Source: Siphonodentalium dalli (lineage: Eukaryota > Mollusca > Scaphopoda > Gadilida > Siphonodentaliidae). Taken from it: a DNA stretch of 64,000 bases. This document shows positions 11,158 through 23,708 of the stretch, piece by piece (position 1 is the stretch's first letter; every line of letters begins with the position of its first letter). The stretch covers positions 115,526,723 through 115,590,722 of the forward strand of contig CP136063.1 of NCBI GenBank assembly GCA_032622095.1, written 5' to 3'. The notes under the pieces were generated by a model that was not told the origin of the DNA, did no database searches, and saw only the letters and a list, made by a program, of their open reading frames with translations. The translations under genes were made by a program, and so were the position numbers.

Positions 11158-12076
11158 CATGTCTCTTGTTTGAACAATGAGACAATAAAATAACCTTTTG
11201 ACTTGGTTATTTTTATTTGCTTAGCCAGAAGCCAATTTTCATAAAGATAAGTTTCAACTTTTTGCCTAGCACCCCCCCCCCCCCCCCTTGAGGCCTAACA
11301 ATGCTATTACAAATGATATTCAAGTATGTGTAATACATATACATGTAAGTGATTTGGTATAACAAATATGCTCACTCCGACATCTTATTCATAAAACTCT
11401 AAATGAATTGTCAATGTTGGGAAAACATTACACCCTTTCTCATTTCTCAAAGCTAAGGTAACCTTATTACAGTGCTTAAAACTATTTTTTCATAAACATA
11501 ACAAGTATGTCAGGGCACACTAGCATGTCATTATATAATGTGACTCAGACCAGCAATGATAATTATCCTAGCACTGGCTGGTACTAACGAATATATCACC
11601 CAGTGTAAGGCAAACTCCGTGTTTTGACAAATCAGCTCATAAATCTTGACAGCTCTGCAGCAAAACATTTCCTCAGGCATTTCTCTAGCTTCAAACAAAA
11701 TTGATATAATGTTCCCCAGGTTCCGCAGTGTTAATTAATTCACCATAGAAAAAAAATTCCCTTCTTCACAAGCATTCTATCTGAAATCTAACACTCTCGT
11801 TTGTGATTAAGATTACAACACACCAGACTCTGCCTTACTCACAAGCAAAAAATAAATTCTAATGTTTCTTCTGGTTCAGATGGCAAATTGCTTCCACATG
11901 GAGTTTTTTCTTGTCTACTGAGCCAAGATAACAAAGAGCTTGACTGCTCTGGGATTTGTACTGTATATTGTACAAAGAGAACAGATTTATCATCTTTAGG
12001 CTCCATTTGTATAGTTTCCACAAAATGGTCATGAATAGTTTTCTGGTCTAAATTGGGCTACATTCATTTAAAGTGA
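11158..12076. other. No gene seen; poly-C tract
   Basis: AT-rich sequence with a C-run of about 16 near 11272. A 60-codon minus-strand frame at 11839-12021 has no support. Confidence 0.4.
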
Positions 12077-12581
12077 TACTGTACACTAAATTCGGCAATT
12101 TATGGGACCATCTATTCTACTTTTATACTCAACAGAGTATATGCAACATATGAATGAATTTGAGCCATGGATTAGTGCAAAATACACTCATGAACGATGT
12201 AAACAACATGGTAATTCTAATGTAAATGAGTTTATGACGCGAGTCATTAACTCATTTTCATTATAATTAGTATGTTGTTTACATCGGTCATAAGAGCATA
12301 TAGGCGTATTTTGCACTAATCCATGGCTCAAATTCATTCATTTGTTGCATATATCCTGTTGAGTATAAAAGGAGATGGTCTCATACAGTAATGCTCTAAA
12401 TAAACGACTCCTTAACCACAGCAGAATTATGGGTAAATTTTCAGGATTTAGTCGGAAATATGGCTTGTTTCTATTCATTGGAAAGCTCTCCTGAAAAGTT
12501 ACCCATAATTCTGCTGTGGTTATTGAGTCGATTATTTAGAGCATTACTGTACATGTAAATGGAGAGATTTAGTGTACAGTA
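12077..12581. mobile_element. Fold-back element with nested MITE
   Basis: Outer inverted repeat TACTGTACACTAAAT (12077) / ATTTAGTGTACAGTA (12567-12581). The interior is a long imperfect palindrome (GCACTAATCCATGGCTCAAA and its complement, GTTTACATCG and its complement). The right arm is interrupted by the MITE at 12386-12549. Confidence 0.7.
12386..12549. mobile_element. Tc1/mariner-type MITE, copy 7 (internally deleted)
   Basis: 164 bp with TA on both sides. Ends are intact, but most of the second arm near the centre is missing. It is inserted inside the fold-back element above. Confidence 0.8.
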
Positions 12582-13756
12582 CCCCGTGAATCCAAGTTAA
12601 TTATTTCCACTTCACTCTTCAGACTATGGTTGTTTGTTGAACTTACTCTCTGAACAAAACTACTTGTCAATACTGCGTCTATGAGTATTAGTAAAGAGAG
12701 AGTTAGCAACATTAATATTAAATATGCTGTATTTGACAAAAAGTTTGTTTTTTAAATTGATGAAAGGTTCCTCCTTTGTTGGGCAGTGATTATGCCCCTG
12801 CGAATATTTGATATTCGTTTTGTTATTCGATTCAACTTCGATATTTGATACAAATGTCATCAAAATTTGCCATTTTAAGTGCTTCTAAAATCCTCTTGTT
12901 TCACGACCGCGAATAAACAGTTTATAATTTATTGCGAGGATATTCAGTCGGAGATTGAAGTATGCTTGAATCATAATTTACAATTCAGTTGAACAGTATG
13001 TCACATGACTGATCACACATGTAATTAGATGTATTTTTTTTCTTTTATTGTGTTTGCTCAGTTTGACTTGCAGTGACAGTAACGGTTGTAATGCCCACAT
13101 TGGTTATTTGTGGCAGTGCAGATCAAATCAAATCCCTTCGATCAAACACTTATTTGATTTTTTTTAGAAAGCCATGATAGTGTAATTATGCCATGGTGCA
13201 TCTCTTATTCTGTGTTTTGAATAAATAAAGTTGGGAATTCTGCTTTAATAGTGAACAGATTCAAATCCGGGAGTTTTCAACTCCTCGACCCTTGACCTTA
13301 TGGTACAGAGAATGTCGAGGTTTGCGGAGTGTTTATTCTGTATATCCAATCGAGATATCCTTCCTCCAAAAACAGAACATAATTGGTAGGACAGTCATGT
13401 GATTATAAATTCGCAATCATGGATATAAGGATATTATTAAATGCCAGTGCATCAGGACAGTATTCCAAAAACAAATGCAGTCTGCCTAAGTCATGCCCTT
13501 GGCTGCCATTAAGGAACGCACAGAAAATCAGGCCAAGACCCACTTATTTCCACTGTGGTTCTTTACCGGCAACCAATCACCTGACCGACCAGCCCACACA
13601 AAATATTGGTCAGGCCACAATTTCAGAAGTATAAAAATCAGATTCTTCAGAGTTTAACATTCCAATTGGGACATACTAGTATTGAGTTCAATAATTTTTA
13701 CAAAAGTTGTTCTATAATTATATCCCTGAATAAAAGAAACTATTGTAACCAAGGAC
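12582..13756. other. No gene or recognised repeat
   Basis: AT-rich, with an 83-codon plus-strand frame at 13383-13634 that shows no domain, splice or codon evidence. Confidence 0.35.
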
Positions 13757-13758
13757 TA

Positions 13759-14151
13759 CAGTAATGCCCAAAGTAATTGACCACTTAACCACAGCAGAAT
13801 TATGGGTAATTTTTCAGGATTTAGTCGGAAATATGGCTTGTTGCCATTCATCGGAAAGCTCTCAATGAGAAATCAACTGTAAATAGGCCACATTATTAGA
13901 TAAAGCTGGTCAGCTGGGGATTTGGCTATGGACCTACATGTACATGTATGACCTAAAATTCATTTCAGTCCAAACGTTTATCAGTTCTTGCAAATATGTC
14001 AGCTCACAATTGTCCCGCACACAACTAACATTTTGTTGACATTCTTGAAGTAGTGTTAATCTGAATTAAATAGTCATTCAGCCATATTGCCGACTAAATC
14101 CTGAAAAATTACCCATAATTCTGCTGTGGTCAATTACTTTGGGCATTACTG
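13759..14151. mobile_element. Long composite form of the mariner-type MITE, copy 8
   Basis: TA-flanked, with both family termini (CAGTAATGCCC ... GGGCATTACTG), but 393 bp long. Between the half-arms sits about 220 bp matching the segment at 10691-10910, entered at the same junction. Confidence 0.8.
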
Positions 14152-14535
14152 TATCACATGAGGCGATTTAGAGAAAATTTGAAAATATCATTCAAGTATT
14201 TGGGAGCCTTGCCCTCTGATTTTGTTTTTATAATAGACAATTCCCCCTGTAGACTGTCTCCAACAGGGGGCCACCTGATGACTTTATTTTCTTTATATTC
14301 AATATGGGTATATATAAATATATACCGGGTATCTCTTTAAGCCAAAGACAAACCGGATCATCGTGTTTTGGAAATATTTTTATATTTGCCCTTAAAGTGG
14401 AAATTGTCCCAGCATTTATCTCAAATTATCTGTGATAAAATATATAAGATATTTATTTAAAAGTTGGAGTTTAAAATATTTTTTGCAAACAAAAGCTCTC
14501 TGAGGAGTTTTTGACTGATTATAGTTTATATGCAT

Positions 14536-14660
14536 GCATTCAAACATGACAAAAAATAACATACCATACAACCTGATGACACACAAGAATGCAGCATTCA
14601 AACATGACAAAAAATAACATACCATACAACCTGATGACACACAAGAATGCAGCATTCAAA
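14536..14660. repeat. 58-bp tandem duplication (about 2.1 copies)
   Basis: Unit starts GCATTCAAACATGACAAAAA at 14536 and 14594, with a partial third at 14652. Confidence 0.9.
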
Positions 14661-16819
14661 TCTGCAACAGGATATAATCAAGCCTGTAAGGCATTAGCCC
14701 CAAGCCCCCAACATGTGACATGAGAAAGCTCAAAGGGCCATGTCTGGGAAAACATATAGGTGTGAAATATTAACACAGCTACACTGCCAGGTAAGGTGAT
14801 AAAAGCTTAGAGAAGATTAGGTTTACTTTAGTGAACACATATGAGTGGGCAATAGTTCCCATGGTGATGAGCCATTCTGTGTACCAAGAAAAGTATTTGA
14901 TTACAAATGAAGCAAATTATGACAATAATTGACCACTCAATCAAGATCTCATAATTAAAAGCGACTGACCCACGAAGATTGTTTTGATCTGTATGCAAAG
15001 TTTTATACATAGCAGAAAGAAGAGAAATGGAAATAATATCAGCTTAAGGCATAAAGTGATTTAAAACACTCCGATAGGGTGATGAAATAGAAATTGAGAA
15101 TAATCTTGCTCAAAGTAGTAATTTTTCACCAATATTAATCCAAATTGATAAAAAAAAAAAAACTTTCTTACATATTAATTAAATGCAATGACTCTCGATG
15201 GCGAAATCATTTGTGTTAGTTATTGCCTATATACCGGTATGTGTCCTGAATCGAGAAGTAAATATTTACTTATGAATGAGCGCAGTTTAGAAGATGTTGT
15301 CTATCGAGTGGTACGGTTGATTTCTTTGAAATTTTTGGTGATGTTAATAGAATGGTATATTCCTGAAGGTTGGCATAGCACCTGTGTACAATTCATCAAT
15401 TTCAACCACCAGAAGAAGTCCATAATATGTCTTTAATACAGCAGCTAAAAAGTTGTAAAACTGATACAGTTCATCTTCATGTTAAATACAGACTTCAGTC
15501 AAGATGAATATATCTACATTTGTAAATGCAACAGAACCAGACCTACACATATGTTGAGGCCTCAACTTGAGATTACATGATTTTGACAACTTTTGTGAGC
15601 TGATTTTGCTTTGCATCACTCACAATCATGGCATTTCCCCAATTAATTGATTAAATGTTTATTGTGAAATCGGCTCAGAGAAGTCACCTAAATATTGTAA
15701 TCTTGATCTGGGACCATCACCTACTATGAAATATATTATTAATTAACAGGTATTAACTAAGAAATATTATTCCGTACATTGTTTGTTCAAAGTTATAAAG
15801 TTCCCAGTCAGAACATCAGAAAGTACCCCGATTTTTAACTGGCGGAGTATGATCTCTACTAGAGATGAGATCTAGTTATCCTGTAGCATGGTGACCTTTA
15901 AACTCCACCAGTGAATTTGCAATGCATCCAAGGACAAAAGAAGTCAATGTATCATTAACTCGAGACAGAATTGTGAACAGGAAGCCGGTCATTTCATGCC
16001 TCATCACGGAAGCATTACAACCGCGCTGCGATCACGATTTCCTGCAACGTAAAACCGCGACACTACACTGTTAACAACTGAACACGTTTACGGGAAATGG
16101 ACCTACATCTACAACATGCAGTGTTATTAAATAATTAGCTCAGAACGAACATGTGTGGTAATAAATAACCCTCGTAAACCAAGGCATCGGTACAAGCATG
16201 ACACCGGCACTATTATATACTTTCATCATCAGCTATTAATCGGAATAAAAACCAGGAATTCTTTTGAGCGAATTCGTGATCAACGGGGGATGCTTGTATG
16301 CCGTATACGTACACGTATTAAATGGTATTGGGGGAGGGGTGACAATCCGAACTCGAATATATATTCTCCTTCACGTATTTTCCAGTGTCACTTATATAAG
16401 CCCTCATAAGCTTAGAACATTAACTTGGAACGAAAACGTAGGGTAACACTCGGTGTCTGTCTATAAGTTAACCTGACCGGCAAAACACTGCAGAACTCGT
16501 TTTAAATTGCACGCTCGTTGCGATTTTAATAGCCTTCCATAATGAGAAGACTAAAATAAACCGAACATGAAGCAAAGTCATACATGTAAATGGTATACCA
16601 TCACATGAATTATAAACCAAATAGAATATACCGAATGTATGTAAAATCCAAATATATATCCATATAGGAAATCACTCGCGAAGATAAACCATGCACTCAA
16701 TTCAAACCCCACATATGATATTTAGGTCTACATGGTACACAACAAACTGAATATTACCAGAATATCTCCAGCGAAGGATATTTCCACGTCGAATTTATCT
16801 TTGAGAAATAAAAGTAATC
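14661..16819. other. No gene recognised
   Basis: Short frames only. A word at about 15558-15600 (CTTGAGATTACATGATTTTG) resembles the ends of the inverted-repeat element at 44330-44800, so a diverged fragment of that family may be present. Confidence 0.35.
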
Positions 16820-17110
16820 CTACCCACAGCACAGACTCGGAGTAACTGTTTAAACTTTGTCGTTGGGGCAAAGCGTCTGATAACGATCTAAAACCGCCTA
16901 CCAGCAAGAGAGATTCTTTGTTCGCAACCCGCCTGCGGTGAACGATCGTAATGTACAGTATGATCGGAGTCCAATTTCACAGGCGTACATAAAGCCAGGG
17001 ATTGATTGGATAACTCGATGAGGCTCTTAACCAATCAGCGTTCGAGTTCAGGCTAGTTCGTTCAGGGCGTTTAATCTCTTTGATAGGCACTTATTCGTTC
17101 TTTATCAGTC
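16820..17110 (-). promoter_or_regulatory. Possible promoter / 5' UTR exon region (weak)
   Basis: This stretch is richer in G, C and CpG than its surroundings and holds an ATTGG/CCAAT-type box (AACCAATCAGCG near 17030). On the minus strand a donor-like GTGG|GTAGGAT occurs around 16830. It lies upstream of the minus-strand coding exon at 7.7-8.5 kb, which needs a 5' non-coding exon somewhere at higher coordinates. This is inference from composition and distance only. Confidence 0.15.
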
Positions 17111-18462
17111 GCTTTTCTAAGCTTGTCAAACCTAGCTATTGTCGTATTAAGATTACTGAGTGGTGATCACAATAGGATTTTATAGCACATGTTTCTTTTG
17201 TGCGGCGCATCCGAGCGTAACTAGTTTGAGCCGAGAGGTAATTCAAACACGGGAGAAAATCATTGGACGTGAGTTTTAAAGGTAACGGAGGCATGGAAAA
17301 ATCGAATTTAAAATGCGACTCGAGCTTAAGGAGAAAGAAAACAACATCTTTTGAATTTATAATGAGTCTCATATCGAGGATTGAAAGTTCGCACTGACCG
17401 ACCTATAGAATTTGCGATACGACACCCAGGCCGAAATTAGACAATTTAGAAGAACGTTGCTATATTTTTGCACTCCCTATATTTGATACAAAAACAGACG
17501 ATGTGTCCGACAACAAATGGAAATGTGCGTGCTATTAGTGTATCGTTTTGGAGCTATAGTCTCACAATTTATGTGCATATGTTATGATGTGAAAAATAGT
17601 TATATCTGCATGGATAATGCCAATTTTGCAACAAACAGCTCACGAGTGTGGAATTTTAGGATGGGAATATTCATAATCACGAACGGATCTCACCAATATA
17701 ATTAGTTCAAGGCAATGATATTATAGATCATTATTGGGTCAGTTTTGTGTCACGTGTTGTACTGGGGTTGTATATTAAATAGCAGTAAACCATATGGCCT
17801 ACTAGTAAGGAATTTTTTTTAACGGACCCATGTGCCCTACACTCACATTAACTATAAGTGCCAATTCGGGATATATACACTTTTAAATTTGCTATCTCAG
17901 CGACAGTGACACTCAGCCCAGGATGGTGTCACACCGATTGGGTGGATATACATATAATGCATGAATAAGTTAATCATTGATGAATTGATTATCCTATTCA
18001 TTTCTAAAAGTAATACATTGGAATAGTCCATTCTTCATTTGTAGAGATGTTCAGATATAAGCAGACGAAAGAGAGGCAAACATTACAGATACGGTTGTGA
18101 GAATCAAGGGTGGATGAAGCACTGACGAGCAAGGGCGCACAATATTCAGAAGGGTACATTTCCCAAGATACATATATATTCGTAATCTCATGCACGGGTC
18201 TTGTTGCCGTGTGCATGGTGAAAACATTTCACGCTACACACTCGTCAACCATCGGGGCAGAAACGCTGCCCTATAAAGGGTTTTCTCAGGCATCCCTTTA
18301 TAGTGTCTTTCTTGAGGAGGCCTCAGAAATATCAACTGATATTCCTGGCTTCAGACCTGCAGTACTGTTCAATTATATTTGGTAAATTCCAACTAATTGC
18401 TGCTGTTGTACTACAATTGCTGTTAGAAAAATATATCGTACAGGGATGTCTCGGTGAGGATA
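17111..18462. other. No gene recognised
   Basis: Overlapping frames at 18004-18385 on both strands lack any motif; AT-rich elsewhere. Confidence 0.35.
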
Positions 18463-18518
18463 ATTTATTTCTTGTGTAGAATCTACACTTAAAGTGTAGA
18501 TTCTACACAAGAAATAAA
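18463..18518. repeat. Perfect palindrome, arms about 27 bp
   Basis: Arms TTATTTCTTGTGTAGAATCT and onward meet around a single central base. No flanking target duplication is obvious. Confidence 0.85.
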
Positions 18519-18519
18519 T

Positions 18520-19407
18520 AATATACGCTTTACTCCACTCATTTCATTAGTACATGTATACTCTGGCGAATTCTCCCATGAGTCCCAGCCACTGTACATA
18601 TGGAACAGACTCGTAGATCCAGTATGATATACAGTGGGCTTGTATATATGCACGCATGCGTATGTATAAAGCTATAACGGTTTTACGCAACCTCAACCAT
18701 GCACCGATGAGACAAACGCAGCCATTGAAATTGATTATTCGCCCTCGGGTTATTAAAATATGTCTACCTCCGTGAGTGAATCGTATCGAGATAAGTTCTA
18801 GCACAGGTCGGTAGTATGTTATAGATGATTATAATAAACACACATGATCAGAGTTTCTGTAACAAGGTACAAAGGGGATTCTAATTTACCATGCAAATTC
18901 ATCGCGCCACTGACCTGGCTGAACTCCCTGCGGTGATGACACAGGCGGGCTTTTGATATCCTGCTCATCATGTGTCTGGTTAATATTCAATGGACAAACA
19001 TCGAATAAACCCGCTCATATTAAATATGATATAGGAATTAGTGTTGCGATGTTATGTACTGGTAGCTAAAAGGAAACATTGTATACGTTGGTATTGTTCC
19101 GATATTAAAACCTTCTATCCGATCATTAATGCAAAGTATAATGATGTGTTATCAAGAATTTGATCCCAAATTCCATCGCCATCTCAGTTGGAAAATAGCA
19201 ACGGGTTAAATTTGTTTTGAAATTAAAAAATATATAGAGAAAACTAAGAAGATAGTTCATGAATTTCATAAACTTTATGTACTATTTCTTTTGTGTACTA
19301 TGTTCACTGTTTTTGCTCCTTGCTGTGCATTTGGCCATGCATGTATTGGTGTAACGTGCAAAAAACTTTGAATGACTAAATTAATAAAGAAAGTGTCAAT
19401 GACACTG
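18520..19407. other. No gene or repeat recognised
   Basis: Ordinary AT-rich sequence with short frames only. Confidence 0.35.
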
Positions 19408-20716
19408 TAGCTCAACTTAGGTAGGGGAATAATTTAATGGTTGACAGTAAATGGAGGGATGTGGTCTATAGGGTGTACAAAAGGATTTAGTGATGCAAAG
19501 AGTAAATTCTAAAATGGCCACCGGTGGCCATGTTTTTTTGCCGAATGACCCCAAAATGACTCGTTCCCAGCTACATGTAAATGTCAACATCCATGACAAA
19601 TTTCATGAAGATCAAACAAACAGATCGGTCTATATAACCCATGCTAATGGATTTTGTAGAAATATTTAGTCATACAAAGAGTAAAATCAAAAATGGCCAT
19701 TGGTGGCAATATTTTTTTGCCGAATGACCCCAAAATGACTCGTTCCCATAAAGAGTTCACCCCGATGATCCATATGAAGTTTGGTGATGATCAGATCAGG
19801 GATGTGGTGTGTAGGGTGTGTCAAAGTATTTGGTGATGCAAAGAGTAAAATCAAATATGGCTGCCGGTGGCCATGTTTTTTGGCAAAATGCCCCCAAAAT
19901 GACTCGTTCCCATCTAGAGGTCACCACGATGATCCATATGAAGTTTGGTGATGATCGGATCAGGGATGTGGTATGTAGGGTGTGTCAAAGGATTTAGTGA
20001 TGCAAAGAGTAAAATCCAAGATGGCCACCAGCTGCCATGTTTTTGGCCGAATGATCCTAAAATGACTCGTTCCCATCTACATGTAAATGTCAACATTCAT
20101 GACAAATTTTATGATGATCAGACAAACAGTACGGCCTGTAGCCCGCGCCAATGGATTCAAATTTGAAATCCAAGATGGCCACCCCAAAATGACTCGTTCC
20201 CATCTATATGTCAATGTCAACATTCATGACAAATTTCATAAAGATCCGACCAAAGATACGACCTGTAGCCCGCGCGAAAGTATTTAGTGATGCAAAGAGT
20301 AAAATCCAAGATGGCTGACGGCGGCCATGTTTTTTGGCCAAATGACCCCAAAATGACTCGTTTCCCATCTAGAGGTCACCCCGATGATCCATATGAAATT
20401 TGGTGATGATCGGATCAGAGATGTGTTCTGTAGGATGTGTCAAAGGATTTAGTGATGCAAAGAGTAAAATCCAAGATGGCCACCAGCGGCCATGTTTTTT
20501 GCCTGAATGACCACATCATTCCCATCTACATGTCAATGTCAACATTCATGACAAATTTCATAAAGATCAGACCAAAGATACGACCTGTAGCCCGCGCCAA
20601 AGGAAATTGTTGACGGACACACCTGTGTAGACACACGTACACACACACACACACACACACGGACGACGGACGCCAACCCATGGCAATAGCTCAAACTTAC
20701 AAAGTAAGTTGAGCTA
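19408..20716. mobile_element. Helentron/DINE-like non-autonomous element with internal minisatellite
   Basis: A 12-bp inverted repeat TAGCTCAACTTA (19408-19419) and TAAGTTGAGCTA (20705-20716) marks the ends. The right copy also forms a terminal stem-loop with CTCAAACTTAC just before it. Between them lie about seven units of 137-177 bp starting near GATGCAAAGAGTAAAATCCA, each with a GATGGCC..GGCCATG core and CAAAATGACTCGTTCCCATC, in two subtypes. An (AC)n tract and ACGGACGACGGACG precede the stem-loop. Short subterminal inverted repeats, central tandem repeats and a 3' hairpin are the known layout of DINE/HINE elements; the assignment is by structure only. No Rep/helicase ORF. Confidence 0.55.
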
Positions 20717-20759
20717 ATAATAATGATAACTAGTAAACACGATCTTTTGTCATGCACAA

Positions 20760-20776
20760 CCGGGGGGGGGGGGGGT
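20760..20776. repeat. Poly-G tract
   Basis: Run of about 14 G just after the element at 19408-20716. Confidence 0.9.
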
Positions 20777-20995
20777 TGTGTATGCTGATTTATTCCCTTC
20801 GACCCTTGTTGGGACCCACCCACTACCGCGTTCAAACTTTTTTCCGTTTTCGGCAGTTTTTTCCCGACCATTTTTGGACACCCACCCCCTGTTAACACTA
20901 AAACAGAGATTTGCGGGGGGAATTCACTGTAAACAGCTGTATATGAATTTCTGTGCATACTATCTGTTATGGATGTTACATTGACATGTAATTAG

Positions 20996-21150
20996 GAACG
21001 AGTCATTTTGGGGTCATTCAGCCAAAAAAAAAAACATGGCTGCCAGCGGCCATCTTGGATTTCAAAATTCAATCCACTAGCATGGGCTACAGGCTATACT
21101 GTTTGTCTGACCATCATGAATTTTTTCATTTATGTTAATATTGACATTCT
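20996..21150. repeat. Inverted fragment of the 19.4-20.7 kb minisatellite unit
   Basis: GGAACGAGTCATTTTGGGGT and CATGGCTGCCAGCGGCCATC are reverse complements of the unit words in the upstream element, so a piece of the family lies here in opposite orientation. Confidence 0.75.
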
Positions 21151-21325
21151 AAGGTGTTTTAAGCCAAACTCATTGCAAGAACAGTCAAAAAGACTTACAG
21201 GAAAAACAAATTTGAGTTGTGGAAAAAATTGTTTGTTGGTCCCATCGACCACACCCACCCACCCGGCATACGTGCGGGCAAAAAAATCCCCCCTGGCACA
21301 ATAGGAAATGATTCTCCCTATACTT

Positions 21326-21380
21326 TAACGAGAGGCCGATCACGATCGGCAGATGTTAACCCATCCCTTGGCGATAAAAA
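21326..21380. repeat. Dispersed segment with GCCGATCACGATCGGC hairpin, copy 1
   Basis: ACGAGAGGCCGATCACGATC through CTTGGCGATA; the same block follows the GACG-rich element at 23709-23763. Confidence 0.75.
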
Positions 21381-22436
21381 TTTAATATGATCGGATAAAT
21401 GAGAGTTTTGGTGTTGAATTATAGAGTATACTGTTATGTACTATTATAGACAAATGTACATAACACAAATTATTGGAATTTATGGGTCACTGGCATTTAT
21501 ATAAGAGAATGCACTGGTACAGGATCTGTAATGCTAAACCGCCACAGCCAGCAAGCCCATGGGTTAAATGTGTAGGTGTGCCCTGGACATGGAATACTTG
21601 GGTTAAGAGAGTCCAATTTAAATTTACAATAATAATGTGTCCTAGTATACAGATAAGCAACCTCACCACTGACCCATTAATATCAATTATATAGCACAGC
21701 TGTCAAAAAATCACAGGAATTGTTTATGTTGAACACTGACCTCTATTAAACCAATAACAATTATAATGATATCAGACCATCTGAAGATATAACTCTGCAG
21801 CAGAGATGTCTACTGTTAATATCATGTGATGTTTATTGTTGAATCTTTATTTTAAATTAGATACCATAGCCTTCTTTATCAGATTATTTGCACATTGGCA
21901 TAAGAGACATCAGAAAATAATATAGCCTTATCAATAGCTAAGTATTTGGTGAATTGGATTTAATGTTGCTCCAAACAGATTTACCAGTACATATCACAAG
22001 ATTTTGGACCGATTTAATCAAATTTGGTATGGTGATTCGGGGTACCCTTGACAGAGTTATAATGGTGTTAGTTTTTCAATTTTTTTTAACTTAAAAACTT
22101 TTTAATTATTTAAAAAAAATTAAAGGGACACATTGGAAATCTTTTTATCAACTTTTATCATAATCATCAATATATAAATGAAAACAAATGACAATGTCAA
22201 TGACATTTTTATTATTATTATTATTATAAAAGTTAAAAGTAAAAAAAAATTTAAATCGATTTTTTTTTTCAATTTATTTTTCGAAAAAGGGTCATAACTC
22301 CTTTAAAATTAATCGGATCAAACCCATATTCGGACTCGATCTGTATTTTGGGCTGTGAAACTCACATACCAAATTTGGTTTCGATCGGATAGAAAATATT
22401 TGAGTTATCGCATTACTCGTAAAGTGTCTACGGACA

Positions 22437-23560
22437 GACGGACGGACGGACGGACGGACGGACGGACGGACGGACGGACGGACGGACGGACGGACGGACG
22501 GACGGACGGACGGACGGACGGACGGACGGACGGACGGACGGACGGACGGACGGACGGACGGACGGACGGACGGACGGACGGACGGACGGACGGACGGACG
22601 GACGGACGGACGGACGGACGGACGGACGGACGGACGGACGGACGGACGGACGGACGGACGGACGGACGGACGGACGGACGGACGGACGGACGGACGGACG
22701 GACGGACGGACGGACGGACGGACGGACGGACGGACGGACGGACGGACGGACGGACGGACGGACGGACGGACGGACGGACGGACGGACGGACGGACGGACG
22801 GACGGACGGACGGACGGACGGACGGACGGACGGACGGACGGACGGACGGACGGACGGACGGACGGACGGACGGACGGACGGACGGACGGACGGACGGACG
22901 GACGGACGGACGGACGGACGGACGGACGGACGGACGGACGGACGGACGGACGGACGGACGGACGGACGGACGGACGGACGGACGGACGGACGGACGGACG
23001 GACGGACGGACGGACGGACGGACGGACGGACGGACGGACGGACGGACGGACGGACGGACGGACGGACGGACGGACGGACGGACGGACGGACGGACGGACG
23101 GACGGACGGACGGACGGACGGACGGACGGACGGACGGACGGACGGACGGACGGACGGACGGACGGACGGACGGACGGACGGACGGACGGACGGACGGACG
23201 GACGGACGGACGGACGGACGGACGGACGGACGGACGGACGGACGGACGGACGGACGGACGGACGGACGGACGGACGGACGGACGGACGGACGGACGGACG
23301 GACGGACGGACGGACGGACGGACGGACGGACGGACGGACGGACGGACGGACGGACGGACGGACGGACGGACGGACGGACGGACGGACGGACGGACGGACG
23401 GACGGACGGACGGACGGACGGACGGACGGACGGACGGACGGACGGACGGACGGACGGACGGACGGACGGACGGACGGACGGACGGACGGACGGACGGACG
23501 GACGGACGGACGGACGGACGGACGGACGGACGGACGGACGGACGGACGGACGGACGGACG

Positions 23561-23564
<4 letters not shown>
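22437..23564. repeat. (GACG)n microsatellite, 282 uninterrupted units
   Basis: 1128 bp of pure GACG without a single substitution. It reads as RTDG repeats on the plus strand and SVRP repeats on the minus strand. Confidence 0.97.

Positions 23565-23648
<84 letters not shown>
23565..23648. repeat. (GACA)n microsatellite, 21 units
   Basis: Directly abuts the GACG tract with a sharp boundary. Confidence 0.97.
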
Positions 23649-23655
<7 letters not shown>

Positions 23656-23708
23656 AGTGGTCAATCCGGGCAACGACACTATGTTTACCATACTATGGTA
23701 TGGGTAAA

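Noticed and set aside
20539-20958. 139-codon minus-strand frame with VCVCVCVRV
   Set aside because: Runs through the (AC)n tract and a G-run at the end of the Helentron-like element.
22355-23707. 450-codon (+) and 428-codon (-) open frames
   Set aside because: Both are translations of the GACG/GACA microsatellite; a 4-bp unit without stops is open in every frame.
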